Source: Capillibacterium thermochitinicola
GTDB taxonomy: Bacteria; Bacillota; UBA4882; UBA10575
Assembly (NCBI RefSeq): GCF_013664685.1
Contig: NZ_JAAKDE010000001.1
Coordinates: forward strand, 1-64,000
Direction: 5' to 3'
Length of the DNA stretch: 64,000 nt
Of this stretch, positions 48,916 to 58,386 are shown in pieces (positions within the stretch are counted from its first letter, which is position 1; each line of letters starts with the position of its first letter). Position numbers and translations under genes: made by a program. The notes beneath the pieces were generated by a model. The model did not search any database and was not told where the DNA came from. It saw nothing but the letters and a program-made list of their open reading frames with translations.

Positions 48916-49017
48916 ATAATATTTGGTAGAAAGAAGGGAAGTCGTGCTGGGAAAGGCAGGATTTTATTTTTAACCGTAGAAATTTGATCAATTATAACAT
49001 GTGGGAGGAGGGGGAAG

Positions 49018-49377
49018 GTGGCCAAAATTCTTGTGATCGACGATTCCCCACTCTTCAGGCTCTTATTGAAGGAAATTCTGATCCACGCCGGTAACGAGTG
49101 TTTTGACGCAGCAACGGTTACCGAAGGCTTGGCGCTTTTTTTTAAAGAAGAACCCGATTTGGTGATTAAAGATTTGATCATCGGCGATGCCGACCCCGTA
49201 GAAGTGATTAAAGAATTTAAGAAGTACAATCCCAAGGTGAAAATTGTGGTTTGCAGTACAGCGACGCAGAAAGGCCTGATCTACAAAGCGATTCGAGCCG
49301 GAGCTCAGGATTTTCTGATTAAACCCTTTCATACCGATGAAGTTACCAAAACAGTCCAGCGCTTACTGGCGAACTAA
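49018..49377 (+). CDS. CheY-like single-domain response regulator
   Basis: A 119-residue receiver domain with no output domain. VIDDSP near the N-terminus, an Asp in LVIKDLIIGDADP at the phosphoacceptor position, VVCSTATQ and LIKPFHTDEV are the conserved residues. The loop after the Asp lacks the usual MPxMDG. GTG follows GGAGGAGGGGGAA. It is a single gene in the window; no chemotaxis genes or kinase are adjacent, so its partner is unknown. Confidence 0.88.
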   Translation: MAKILVIDDSPLFRLLLKEILIHAGNECFDAATVTEGLALFFKEEPDLVIKDLIIGDADPVEVIKEFKKYNPKVKIVVCSTATQKGLIYKAIRAGAQDFLIKPFHTDEVTKTVQRLLAN

Positions 49378-49524
49378 CTACCAGATCTTTGCGGAAGGGA
49401 ATTGGACGGTCAACCCGAAAATACTTAAATACGGTAGTGCGTGCAAGTAAAGACGGAGCAGGTTGATCTTAGCAATCTTTATAGCAACACCCATCCCGCG
49501 TGGGTAAACAAAGGAGTAATGGAC

Positions 49525-50196
49525 ATGGCAAAAAAACATCCCGGTTTTTATTTGGTATTACTGATTATTATCCAAATCCTGCTGGTATTTTCCTTGCACT
49601 TGCTCGCGAGGGGCGCGGCTCCGCCCGGAGAACCCCTTACTTTTTCCGGGCGTTTTACGCTGGTGGATGGGGACGGGAACGGGATCCCGGATCACCTCGG
49701 CTATTTCCTGCCCTTACCCGCGTCCCGGCCCGACGTGGTCTGGGTCTGCGGTGAACTCCAGGCCATGATTGACCAGCAATGGCGGACCATCGACTACACC
49801 GCCCGGTCCTTTACCCAAACCAGCGGCGAAGCGGCCCTGTATTTTTACGGCGGAGAGTTGCGCCGCCTGCGGGTGAATGGTCCTTTCCGTATTTTAATTG
49901 AGATTAGGGGGGTTAATCTGCACGCCTCGGGCGTGGGCGGTGTTTCCGCCGTATACCATTATGACCAATTTGAAGCCGCCGATGCCGTCCTGACCAACCA
50001 GGGGCCTTTTTCCACCGCCCAGATCAAAAAGGTCATTTACACATGGGCGAGCGAGAACGGAATCCAGTTGGGCCCCCTGCAGACGGTGACCTTCGCCTTT
50101 GACCGTTGGCGTTTTGATTTTGGCGGCGTTGACGGCGGGTACGGCAAACGGGTGTGGTACGCACCGACCGGTGAGATCAACTGGACAATTCAGTAG
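49525..50196 (+). CDS. membrane-anchored or secreted hypothetical protein
   Basis: A 223-residue protein of unknown family. ATG 49525 is eight bases after AAGGAG; an ATG two codons earlier is too close, and upstream in-frame codons have no ribosome binding site. A long hydrophobic helix (about 7-28) could be a signal anchor. The rest is beta-rich with GRFTLVDGDGNGIPDHLGYFLPL, a calcium-loop-like DGDGNG repeat seen in dockerin or thrombospondin-type repeats. A terminator follows. Confidence 0.65.
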   Translation: MAKKHPGFYLVLLIIIQILLVFSLHLLARGAAPPGEPLTFSGRFTLVDGDGNGIPDHLGYFLPLPASRPDVVWVCGELQAMIDQQWRTIDYTARSFTQTSGEAALYFYGGELRRLRVNGPFRILIEIRGVNLHASGVGGVSAVYHYDQFEAADAVLTNQGPFSTAQIKKVIYTWASENGIQLGPLQTVTFAFDRWRFDFGGVDGGYGKRVWYAPTGEINWTIQ

Positions 50197-50225
50197 AACT
50201 GGTATTGCTTATTGCCTACAAAAAA

Positions 50226-50250
50226 GGATCCGGCTTGCCCGGATCTTTTG
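50226..50250 (+). terminator. terminator after the secreted hypothetical gene
   Basis: GATCCGG / CCGGATC stem with a short loop and TTTT. Confidence 0.65.
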
Positions 50251-50412
50251 TCTTCCTGAACTGGGGATAATTAGGGTGAAAGACCGGTAAAAGCAGGGAC
50301 AAAAGAAAGGCCAGGTAAGATTAAAGGTTGAGGAAAGTGGGGCAATGTGAGATAATGCGGGCAAGGAAAATTCGTTAGGAACGGTTCAGGGTTTGGAAAA
50401 GGAGGAGAGGCG

Positions 50413-51738
50413 ATGGATCTATTCAGTGCGGCGCGGGAAACCCAACGGAAGAAGGAGGCTCCCTTGGCGACGCGGATGCGGCCGGAACGTTTTGAGGATT
50501 TCATCGGCCAGCAGGAGATTGTTGGCCCCAACCGTTTACTGCGCCGGGCGATCGAAGCCGACCGGATCACTTCGATGATCTTTTACGGGCCGCCGGGGAC
50601 CGGCAAAACAACGCTGGCTTTTCTGATCGCCAAATATACGAAAGCCCATTTTGAGACGGTGAACGCCGTTTCGACCGGTGTCACGGAGCTGAGAAAGCTG
50701 ATTAAGGAAGCGGAAGAGCGTTACGCCTTGCATGGGAAACGGACCATTGTCTTTATTGATGAGATCCACCGGTTCAATAAAGGACAACAGGATGCGCTGT
50801 TGCCGGCGGTGGAAGACGGGACCATTATTTTGCTGGGCGCGACCACCGAAAATCCCTACTATGAGGTGAATACTCCTCTCTTGTCCCGTTCCCGGATTTT
50901 TCGCCTGCGGCCGTTGACCGACGATGAGATGAAGCAAGTGATTGCCCGCGCCCTGCAGGACCGGGAGAAGGGATTGGGCGACCTCCAGGTGGAACTGGAA
51001 CCTGCGGCTTTGGAACATCTGGTCCGGGTGGCCGAGGGTGATGCGCGGCTGGCTTTAAATGGTTTGGAGCTGGCGGCGCTGACGACCGAACCGGGTCCGG
51101 ACGGAAAGCGGGTGCTCACGGCGGAGATTATTGCCGATTCGGTGCAACAGAAGGTGATCCGCTATGACAAGCAAGGCGATAACCATTACGATACGATCTC
51201 TGCTTTTATTAAATCGATCCGGGGTTCCGATCCGGACGCCGCCCTTTTTTACCTGGCACGGATGTTGAAAGCGGGGGAAGACCCGAAATTTATCGCCCGG
51301 CGAATGATTATCCTGGCCGCCGAGGATATCGGCAACGCCGACCCCCAAGGGTTATTGGTGGCGGTTGCCGCCGCGCAGGCCGTGGAGATGGTCGGGTTAC
51401 CGGAAGCCCGGATTCCCATGGCCCAGGCGGCGGTCTATCTGGCGACCGCGCCCAAGTCCAATGCTTGTTATCTGGGGATTGACCGTGCTTCCGCTGATGT
51501 GGACACGGTCAGCCAGGGGACGATTCCGCTGCATCTTCGGGACGCCAGCCATCCCGGCTCCCGCCAGATGGGGCACGGCCAGGGCTATCTCTACCCCCAT
51601 GCTTTTCCCGGACATTATGTCCGCCAAGAATACTTGCCCCCTGAGCTGAAAGGGCGTCGTTACTATGAGCCGACGACCGAAGGCTATGAGCGGGAGATTA
51701 AAGCCCGGATAGAAAAATGGCGCACTGGGGGAGAATAA
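50413..51738 (+). CDS. rarA: replication-associated recombination protein RarA/MgsA
   Basis: An AAA+ ATPase of 441 residues, related to clamp loaders and RuvB, which acts at stalled replication forks. [30 protein letters not shown] (Walker A), [14 protein letters not shown] (Walker B) and [12 protein letters not shown] are diagnostic. The C-terminal MgsA domain ends with the [19 protein letters not shown] segment. AAAAGGAGGAGAGGCG precedes ATG. Confidence 0.95.
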   Translation: MDLFSAARETQRKKEAPLATRMRPERFEDFIGQQEIVGPNRLLRRAIEADRITSMIFYGPPGTGKTTLAFLIAKYTKAHFETVNAVSTGVTELRKLIKEAEERYALHGKRTIVFIDEIHRFNKGQQDALLPAVEDGTIILLGATTENPYYEVNTPLLSRSRIFRLRPLTDDEMKQVIARALQDREKGLGDLQVELEPAALEHLVRVAEGDARLALNGLELAALTTEPGPDGKRVLTAEIIADSVQQKVIRYDKQGDNHYDTISAFIKSIRGSDPDAALFYLARMLKAGEDPKFIARRMIILAAEDIGNADPQGLLVAVAAAQAVEMVGLPEARIPMAQAAVYLATAPKSNACYLGIDRASADVDTVSQGTIPLHLRDASHPGSRQMGHGQGYLYPHAFPGHYVRQEYLPPELKGRRYYEPTTEGYEREIKARIEKWRTGGE

Positions 51739-51773
51739 GGGTGAGGAGCCAAAAATTTTTTTGAAGTTCAATC

Positions 51774-51841
51774 TTGACAAAGCCCGACTCTTTTTGCTAT
51801 AATTTTCTTTCTTGACAATAATGGACAAACTGTGCTATACT
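51774..51841 (+). promoter_or_regulatory. tandem sigma-A promoters of veg
   Basis: Promoter 1: TTGACA (51774-51779), 18 bases, TATAAT (51798-51803). Promoter 2: TTGACA (51812-51817), 18 bases, TATACT (51836-51841). Both read towards veg. Confidence 0.85.
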
Positions 51842-51876
51842 TTATTTATGGTAAAGAAGAAGGATGGTGAACAGGT

Positions 51877-52146
51877 TTGTCCAGGCAAGAAACGAATGTT
51901 TTAGAAAAGATCCGGAAGGATATGGACAGCTTTGTTGGCCAAGAGGTCAGTATTAAAGCGAACACGGGACGCAAGAAGGTTTTCCAGGTCAATGGCATTC
52001 TGGAACAGACCTATCCCAAAGTTTTCGTAGTGAGGTTCCGGGAACGGCAGGTTGAACGGAGAGTATCTTATAGTTATGCCGATCTACTTACGGAGGCTGT
52101 GGAAATAACCATCGGAGATACCCGGATTGGCGTACAGACAAATTAA
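51877..52146 (+). CDS. veg: Veg family protein
   Basis: An 89-residue protein of the Veg family; Bacillus Veg affects biofilm matrix genes and spore outgrowth and is strongly expressed in growing cells. LEKIRKDMDSFVGQEVSIKANTG and the RRVSYSYADLLTEAVEI segment are conserved. The start is TTG at 51877 with AAGGATGG upstream. Two strong tandem promoters precede it and a strong terminator follows, so it is a highly expressed single-gene unit as in Bacillus. Confidence 0.93.
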   Translation: MSRQETNVLEKIRKDMDSFVGQEVSIKANTGRKKVFQVNGILEQTYPKVFVVRFRERQVERRVSYSYADLLTEAVEITIGDTRIGVQTN

Positions 52147-52157
52147 AGCCCGTTTTC

Positions 52158-52194
52158 ACCCGTCTTCCTTATGGAAGGCGGGTTTTATTTTTTT
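52158..52194 (+). terminator. terminator after veg
   Basis: An 11-bp stem ACCCGTCTTCC / GGAAGGCGGGT (one G-T pair), loop TTAT, and a long T run. Confidence 0.9.
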
Positions 52195-52339
52195 TGGTTT
52201 AAAAACCGGGGACGGCGGAAAAGAAAAGGAGCCAAGATCGAAAAGGTTTCGCCGCTGCTGACAGGAGGTGGGCCCGGGGTGTCGAACTTACTTATACCTA
52301 GACTAAAGACAGGGGCAACCGACGGAGGATGAGCAAGCT

Positions 52340-53590
52340 ATGAACAGGCGGATGGTTGGATTGGGGTTGATCCTTGGTGTTCTGCTCTTGTTGCCGCCAA
52401 GGCCGGTGGCCGGTGAGCCCTCGGCTCTGCTTGTCCTGACCGTTAAGTTAAGCTTGGCGCCACCCGTGACCCTCCGTTGCCGGGGACCGGTGACCCTTTA
52501 CTCCCTGCCGGAGAAGGGCTTGGCCTTGGCCCCCCCGCTGTCGAACGCCCCTTGGCGAGAAGTGTACGGCGGTACCATCCGCCACCAACTGACTTGGCGG
52601 GTCGAGCTGGTCGGGGGACGGATTCTCCTTGCGTCGGAACAGGGCGATTTGTTGACCACTGATTTGCCTTTGCTGCTGTGGAGTAACGACGGGAGTGGCT
52701 TTGAGCTGGACGGAGCCGTCTATCCGGGAGCGCTGGTTATTTGGCCGGCGGATGGACTGCTGTTCTTTAATGAAGTCAGCTTGGAGGATTACGTCTGCGG
52801 TGTTTTGGGGAGCGAAGCCTATGCCGGTTGGCCTATGGAAGCATTGAAGGCAAACGCGGTGGCCATCCGGTCTTATACTTTATATAGTCTGGGGAAACAC
52901 GAACATTATGACCTTTGCGATACCATCCATTGTCAGGTCTACCGGGGTCTGCCGCCGGAGACGGTTTACCGGACGGCGGTGCGGGAGACGGCCGGGGAGA
53001 TCCTGTGTTGGCAAGGGGCGCCGATTAACGCCGTTTATCATTCGAGCAGCGGCGGGCGGACGAGGAACAACGAGGAGGTTTGGGCGGGAACGCCTCTGCC
53101 CTATTTGCGTTCGGTGGAAGATTTTGACCACGGCGGGAGAAACTACCAGTGGCCACAGGATTACCTTTTCAGTTGGGACGAGCTGACCCAGTCCCTTGGC
53201 GTGGCGAGGGATCAGGAATTACGCCTGGTTCCGTTCTTCAATCCGGCCGGGGAACGCCTGGGCTTCTGGTTTTACAGTCACCTGACGGGAAAACAGTTGC
53301 GGAACGAAGAGTTAAGACGCCTGTTGTCCCTACCCAGCGCCAATTTTCGCATTTTTATCGATCCGGGGGAAACCGAAATCACGCAGGCGGTTACCTTGCC
53401 GCCGGGGACGAATCTCCTCTTTACCGGGAAAGGGGCCGGCCACGGGGTCGGGCTCAGTCAGTGGGGAGCGGCGGACATGGCCAGCCGGGGCTATTCTTAC
53501 CGCCAAATTCTCCGGCATTATTATGGGCCGGAGGTTGTTTTGAGTTCTGCTGGTGGTCAGCTGCGCAGACAAAAGTCTGCGACCCAATAA
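52340..53590 (+). CDS. spoIID: SpoIID/LytB domain protein
   Basis: A 416-residue secreted or membrane-anchored protein with an N-terminal signal helix (about 5-25) and the SpoIID domain: LEDYVCGVLGSEAYAGWPMEALKANAVAIRSYTL, YHSSSGGRTRNNEEVW, and GAGHGVGLSQWGAADMASRGYSYRQIL. SpoIID is a lytic transglycosylase that cleaves denuded glycan during forespore engulfment. Several SpoIID-like paralogues exist in Bacillota and here spoIIQ or spoIIID are not adjacent, so this may be a paralogue. A perfect Spo0A-box sequence TGTCGAA occurs at 52280-52286. GGAGGATGA precedes ATG. Confidence 0.85.
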   Translation: MNRRMVGLGLILGVLLLLPPRPVAGEPSALLVLTVKLSLAPPVTLRCRGPVTLYSLPEKGLALAPPLSNAPWREVYGGTIRHQLTWRVELVGGRILLASEQGDLLTTDLPLLLWSNDGSGFELDGAVYPGALVIWPADGLLFFNEVSLEDYVCGVLGSEAYAGWPMEALKANAVAIRSYTLYSLGKHEHYDLCDTIHCQVYRGLPPETVYRTAVRETAGEILCWQGAPINAVYHSSSGGRTRNNEEVWAGTPLPYLRSVEDFDHGGRNYQWPQDYLFSWDELTQSLGVARDQELRLVPFFNPAGERLGFWFYSHLTGKQLRNEELRRLLSLPSANFRIFIDPGETEITQAVTLPPGTNLLFTGKGAGHGVGLSQWGAADMASRGYSYRQILRHYYGPEVVLSSAGGQLRRQKSATQ

Positions 53591-53599
53591 AAATATTTT

Positions 53600-54625
53600 C
53601 TAGGTAAAATACTCAATCTCCGCCTGGGGGAAATAGTCTTTAATCTCAGCAGTAAACCAATTTTTCAAAGTTTCCAATTGCTCCGGAGGATAGAGGTATT
53701 TCCCATAGCCGTATTTTCCCCACTTCAACTTGCGGTTTTTTTCGTCCATCTCCAACTTGGTCCGGGGAAACCGCTCTAAAATTACTTTTTTGGCCCGGGC
53801 GGTAAAACGGTGGGAGATCAATTCAAAGCTGAGGCTGGGCGGACGGTGGGGCCGGAGCCAATCGGCCAGGTCTTTCAGTAAGCGACGGTAGTCGGCCTGC
53901 CAGTTTTCGTAAAGGAACAAAGGGGCAATAATAAAACCCAAGGGGTAGCCGGCTGCGGCCATTTTACCGGCGGCGGTTAACCTTTCGTGCAGCGGAGCGG
54001 TCTTCGCTTCGAAGGTTTCAATGACATAGGCCGAGTTGATACTGAAGCGAAACTTGGTATGTCCTTGATGTTCGAGGTCGAGGAGGCTATCGACGTTGGC
54101 AAACTTGCTGACCACCCGGAGCCGGCCATAATCCTGGCGACCGAAGAAGGTGATGGTCTTACGCAGAGAGCCGGTTAAGTGCTCAACCGCAAGGGGGTCG
54201 GCGGTGCTGGCGGCTTCAAAACTTGTAATGTTTGGGCGGTTTTTGTCGATGTATGATTTGACGGCTGCCAAGATCTCATCGACATTGACATAGACCCGGA
54301 TGTAAGGTTTACGCCCCAGCGTGGTGGCTAGATAGCAGTATTGGCACCCCCCCGGGCAACCGGTCCCGAGGGCGAATTCGTAATCAGCGGAGGGTCGGCA
54401 GGAATCGAGTTTAAGGGATTTTTTCACGCCCACCACCAGAGTCTGTTTGGCTTCGCGGTAGGCGATTTGGGGTGTTTCCCCGGGGATCCCGAGGACGCGG
54501 TTGTGGGAAGGGGTAATCCGGCAGGGAATCCCTCGCGCGACCATCAGTTCGTAAAGCTTCCGGCCTAAAGGATAGTCCAGGGCGCCCGGTTCAAAAAAAA
54601 CCAGTTTTGGCATAAAAAGTTCCAT
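53600..54625 (-). CDS. splB: spore photoproduct lyase
   Basis: A radical-SAM DNA repair enzyme that reverts the thymine dimer (spore photoproduct) formed in UV-treated spores. It has 341 residues with the SPL-type cluster motif CPGGCQYC (C-x3-C-x2-C), the N-terminal PKLVFFEPGALDYPLG and the conserved EAASTADPLAVEHLTG segment. The start at 54625 gives the same short leader as Bacillus SplB; ATG 54613 is possible and neither has a strong ribosome binding site. It converges with the SpoIID-type gene. No splA is present. Confidence 0.93.
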   Translation of the reverse strand: MELFMPKLVFFEPGALDYPLGRKLYELMVARGIPCRITPSHNRVLGIPGETPQIAYREAKQTLVVGVKKSLKLDSCRPSADYEFALGTGCPGGCQYCYLATTLGRKPYIRVYVNVDEILAAVKSYIDKNRPNITSFEAASTADPLAVEHLTGSLRKTITFFGRQDYGRLRVVSKFANVDSLLDLEHQGHTKFRFSINSAYVIETFEAKTAPLHERLTAAGKMAAAGYPLGFIIAPLFLYENWQADYRRLLKDLADWLRPHRPPSLSFELISHRFTARAKKVILERFPRTKLEMDEKNRKLKWGKYGYGKYLYPPEQLETLKNWFTAEIKDYFPQAEIEYFT

Positions 54626-54810
54626 CGTCGTTATTCCATCCTTATTTTTGTCTATAGTCTTTACGAATGGGCAAGGAACATACGGCCCTGTGCCTGGGAA
54701 ACGGCCTAATCCTTGTTTAAGTTTTGCGCATACGTTCTGCTAAGGTTACATAGAGATCCAAACGAGAAAACTTAATTTAGGAAAGTAGCGAACCGATTGA
54801 GGTGATTCGA

Positions 54811-55725
54811 TTGAGTGGTGCAAATTGGCGGGAGGCGTTAATTGCCGAGGTTAAACCGGAGCGTTACCGTTATGACGAGCCGCTGGCCGGTTATACTTCA
54901 TTTCGGATTGGCGGACCGGCGGATCTGCTGGTTGAAGTAAACACCCGCGCGGAGCTGGCCAATTTAATCAGCTACTGCGAACGGGCGGGAATACCCTGGT
55001 TTTTTTTAGGGCGGGGGAGCAATGTTTTGGTCGATGATGCCGGTTTTCGCGGGGTGGTGCTGCGGTTCGGACCGGATTTTGCCCGGATTAAGGTGGAAGG
55101 CACTTGCCTGCGGGCCGGAGCGGCCGCTCCCCTGGCCCTGGTGGCGGAGGCGGCCGCCCGCCACAGCTTGAGCGGGCTTGAGTTTGCGTCGGGAATCCCC
55201 GGTTCCCTCGGGGGCGGGATTTACATGAATGCCGGGTCTTACGGAGGCGAGATGAAAGATGTGGTGATCTCCGCGGAAGTTTACCGGCCCCGCACCGGGT
55301 TTACCATTTTAAGCCGGGAAGAATTGAAGTTCGGTTACCGGAGCAGCGTTTTGCAAGAGTTGGGCGGAATTTTAGTGGAGGCGCTTTTACAGTTGACCCC
55401 GGGGGACGAGGCGGTGATCCGGAACCGGATGAAGGAGCTCAACGCGCAGCGACGGGCGAAGCAACCTTTGGAGTACCCAAGTGCCGGGAGTGTCTTTAAA
55501 AGACCGGAAGGGGCTTTTGCCGGGAAGTTGATCGAAGAGGCCGGACTCAAAGGATACCGGATCGGCCAGGCTCAGGTCTCGCCGAAACACGCCGGTTTCA
55601 TTGTCAATTTGGGTGGGGCCACCGCCCGGGATGTCTTGGCCCTGATCAAGGAGGTCCAAACCGTTGTTTTTGAGCGGACCGGTTACCGGTTGGAACCGGA
55701 GATTCGGATCCTTTGCCGGGAATAA
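54811..55725 (+). CDS. murB: UDP-N-acetylenolpyruvoylglucosamine reductase
   Basis: FAD enzyme that reduces enolpyruvyl-UDP-GlcNAc to UDP-MurNAc in peptidoglycan synthesis. It has about 304 residues of the type II MurB, with TSFRIGGPADLLVEV, FLGRGSNVLVDDAGFRGVV, GIPGSLGGGIYMNAGSYG, the catalytic Ser in SAGSVFKRPEG and KHAGFIVNLG. TTG 54811 is chosen because GAGGTG lies six bases upstream; a GTG at 54802 would sit on that site. No other mur gene is adjacent. Confidence 0.93.
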   Translation: MSGANWREALIAEVKPERYRYDEPLAGYTSFRIGGPADLLVEVNTRAELANLISYCERAGIPWFFLGRGSNVLVDDAGFRGVVLRFGPDFARIKVEGTCLRAGAAAPLALVAEAAARHSLSGLEFASGIPGSLGGGIYMNAGSYGGEMKDVVISAEVYRPRTGFTILSREELKFGYRSSVLQELGGILVEALLQLTPGDEAVIRNRMKELNAQRRAKQPLEYPSAGSVFKRPEGAFAGKLIEEAGLKGYRIGQAQVSPKHAGFIVNLGGATARDVLALIKEVQTVVFERTGYRLEPEIRILCRE

Positions 55726-55782
55726 ATCCCAGCAGGAGAGGGTTGAACGGGGCACGAAGTAAGGGGGACGGAGGGATCGAAC

Positions 55783-56811
55783 GTGAAACGAAGCAAGCTA
55801 TCTCTATTCTTGCTCCTATTGCTCGTGATTGCCGTGCTGGCCAGTCCCGCTTTGCAGGGTAAGACCGGAAAACCCGAACCGGACCGGGTCATCCCCGGTG
55901 ATTATGATGTGTGGAGTGTGGATTGGGCCCCGGACGGCCGGATCGCGTTCTCCGGGAAACAGGAGGGGGAGTCGGGTACCGCGACGCGGATCTGGCTCTA
56001 CCGGCCCGAGCAGGCAAAACCGGTCCTATGGACGGGAACGGGAAGTCTGGTTGATTCGTCGCCCAAATGGGCCCCGGACGGCAGCGGAGTCGTGATGGTG
56101 CGGAAAACGGTCCCGACGCCGGAGCGGCGGGAATTTACCACCGGGATCTGGTGGAAAGAGTACCCTTCCGGTGCCGGCTTGCGCCTTACTTCCGGTCCCC
56201 AGGACCGCGACCCGGACTGGGCACCGTCAGGGGAGACCCTTGTGTTTGTCCGGGGGGATGGTCTGTATAACTCTTCCCTCTTGACGATCCAAAAAAACGG
56301 GCTGGGCCTTACGACCTTGGTGGCCAATGTGCAAGGTTTTATCGCCACCCCCCACTGGGGGAAGGACGACAAGATTTACTATACACTGCTTCGGCAACGG
56401 AAAACCGTGGTGGAAGTGGCCGGCCAGCGGTTCGAATGTTGGGGTCTTGACCGCGGGAGCATTTGGGTTTATGATTTAAGGACGGGCGAGAACCGGCCTT
56501 TTTTGGATAATGGGGATGATAACCGGCATCCGGTGTTGTCTCCTGATGGCCGTTACCTGGCTTACATTTCGAGCAACGGGCAACCGCCGGTGGAAGAACG
56601 GGTGGTGCGGGACCGGGGGAGTCTGTTTGTCTATGATCTGGCCAGTGGGACCCGGTTCCGGGTTTGGGACGGCGTCAGTTTAAACGGCGGGCCGCCCTGC
56701 TGGAGCCCGGATGGGACGAAACTTGCCTTTTTCAGTTTCCGCGATAACCGGCCGGCGGTGTGGAGTCTTAAATGGAAGGAACACGCCCAAGCCGAGACCA
56801 CCAGCCGGTAA
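55783..56811 (+). CDS. secreted TolB-like beta-propeller protein
   Basis: A 342-residue protein with a signal peptide (about 1-25) and at least five PD40/WD40-like repeats, each with xPxWAPDG or SPDG followed by an (I/L)AF strand: WAPDGRIAF, WAPDGSGVVM, WAPSGETLVF, SPDGRYLAY, WSPDGTKLAF. It may bind a partner outside the membrane. It is not TolB itself, since no tol/pal genes are here and the N-terminal TolB domain is missing. GGAGGG precedes the GTG start at good spacing. It follows murB after 57 bases. Confidence 0.78.
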   Translation: MKRSKLSLFLLLLLVIAVLASPALQGKTGKPEPDRVIPGDYDVWSVDWAPDGRIAFSGKQEGESGTATRIWLYRPEQAKPVLWTGTGSLVDSSPKWAPDGSGVVMVRKTVPTPERREFTTGIWWKEYPSGAGLRLTSGPQDRDPDWAPSGETLVFVRGDGLYNSSLLTIQKNGLGLTTLVANVQGFIATPHWGKDDKIYYTLLRQRKTVVEVAGQRFECWGLDRGSIWVYDLRTGENRPFLDNGDDNRHPVLSPDGRYLAYISSNGQPPVEERVVRDRGSLFVYDLASGTRFRVWDGVSLNGGPPCWSPDGTKLAFFSFRDNRPAVWSLKWKEHAQAETTSR

Positions 56812-56840
56812 TGTTCCGTTACAAAAATAGGACTTGCGTA

Positions 56841-56881
56841 AACCACAGTTGAACCGAAATCGTTAACCTGTGGTTCTTTTC
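56841..56881 (+). terminator. terminator after the propeller gene
   Basis: AACCACAG / CTGTGGTT stem with a 19-base loop, then CTTTT. Confidence 0.6.
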
Positions 56882-56922
56882 ATATTTGGGGTTTCGTGTA
56901 TAATAGGGGGTAACGGAAAGAG

Positions 56923-58386
56923 ATGTTTACCGATTTTAAGTATACGGCAGACCGGCCGGCCTATCTTCAACTCAAAGAGTACCTGAAAGAACAGATCCTG
57001 AGCGGCCTCATCCAGGCCGGAGAGCGGCTTCCCGCCACCCGGGAACTGGCTTCCACCATTCGCTTGGGCCGGAACACCGTGATCCAGGCTTACCAGGATC
57101 TGGAGGAGGAAGGTTTTATTGAAACGGTTCCGGGGCAAGGTTCTTTCGTCAGTGCCGTCGTTGTTGAGGCGGGGACAACAACCCGGATCCCCTGGGACCA
57201 GCTGACCACCCCCTACGCCGCCAGTGCGGTCCAGTTGGACATTGAAAAGTCCGAGTTGAAATGGGAACGGGGGATGATCTCTTTTAAGAGTATCGCTCCC
57301 GACGGGAACTTGTTCCCCACCGAGGATTTTAAACGGGCTTTTCTCCACCGCTTTGCCTTGGAGGGGGAGAAGCTTCTCAACTACGGTTATGCCCAAGGTT
57401 ACCGGCCGCTCTTGGAGTACTTGGCCAATTATCTGAAGCAAAAAGGGGTGGACCCGGAAGGGAAAGCGATTCTGGTCACCAACGGCTTCACCGAAGGTTT
57501 AAATGTGGTTCTGGCCGGAATCTGCGCCCCGGGGGACGGGATCGTCACGGAGAACCCCACCCATAATACGGCGCTTAAGATCTTTAAACTGCGCAACCTA
57601 AAGGTTTACGGGATACCCATGACTCCGGACGGCATCGACGTGGACGCCTTGGCCGCAACCCTGGCTGCCAAACCGGTGAAAGCGGGTTTTCTGATTCCTT
57701 CCTACCACAACCCGACCGGGTTGGTGATGCCCCCGGCCAAACGCCAGGCGGTACTGGAGGTCTTTGCCCGCCACCGGGTCCCGATTATCGAGGATGGTTT
57801 TAATGAAGAACTCCGCTACTCCGGGGCCCACGTGGCGCCCCTGCTGGCGCTGGCCGGGAAGGGGAACAATGTGGTTTACATCGGCAGTTTTTCGAAGATT
57901 CTTTTTCCCGGGTTGCGCTTGGGGTGGGTGGTGGCCGACCGGGCACTCATCGCTACCCTGGAGAGCATTAAAAGGAGTATGAATATCCACACCAGTTTTT
58001 TAGACCAAGCGCTGCTCTATGAGTACCTGCAAAACGGTTCTTTCGAAAAATACTTGCGCCGGGCCCGGAAGGTTTACCGCCAGCGGCATGAAGCGGCGAT
58101 CCGGCTGGCTTCGGCTTTGATTCCCCACCGGCGGATCTGGGGGGAGGGCGGACTGCATATCTTTGTCGAATTGGCGCCCCAGATCAACGCCCGTGCGGTT
58201 TTGGCCGCCTGTTACCGGCGGGGGGTCCTGTTTATGCCGGGGGATCTTTTTTATACCGACGGTGGCGGGGCCAACACCCTGCGGTTGGGGATCGGCCGGG
58301 TGACCGAAGAAGAAATGGCGCAAGGATTCAAAATTATTGGAGAGGTAGTTTCCATGTTGGAGGGGGAGAAAAGTGCGTCAATTTAA
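56923..58386 (+). CDS. MocR family PLP-dependent transcription regulator
   Basis: A 487-residue fusion of a GntR winged helix (about 1-80, with LPATRELASTIRLGRNTVIQAYQDLEEEG) and a class I aminotransferase-like domain. The PLP Lys is in GSFSKILFPGLRLGWVV, and YHNPTG and the IIEDGFNEELRY segment are present. MocR proteins sense PLP or amino compounds and control neighbouring genes. It overlaps the alaA gene by 14 bases, so control of alaA or of its own operon is likely. ATG follows GGTAACGGAAAGAG. It could be PdxR-like, but no pdxS/pdxT are nearby. Confidence 0.9.
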   Translation: MFTDFKYTADRPAYLQLKEYLKEQILSGLIQAGERLPATRELASTIRLGRNTVIQAYQDLEEEGFIETVPGQGSFVSAVVVEAGTTTRIPWDQLTTPYAASAVQLDIEKSELKWERGMISFKSIAPDGNLFPTEDFKRAFLHRFALEGEKLLNYGYAQGYRPLLEYLANYLKQKGVDPEGKAILVTNGFTEGLNVVLAGICAPGDGIVTENPTHNTALKIFKLRNLKVYGIPMTPDGIDVDALAATLAAKPVKAGFLIPSYHNPTGLVMPPAKRQAVLEVFARHRVPIIEDGFNEELRYSGAHVAPLLALAGKGNNVVYIGSFSKILFPGLRLGWVVADRALIATLESIKRSMNIHTSFLDQALLYEYLQNGSFEKYLRRARKVYRQRHEAAIRLASALIPHRRIWGEGGLHIFVELAPQINARAVLAACYRRGVLFMPGDLFYTDGGGANTLRLGIGRVTEEEMAQGFKIIGEVVSMLEGEKSASI

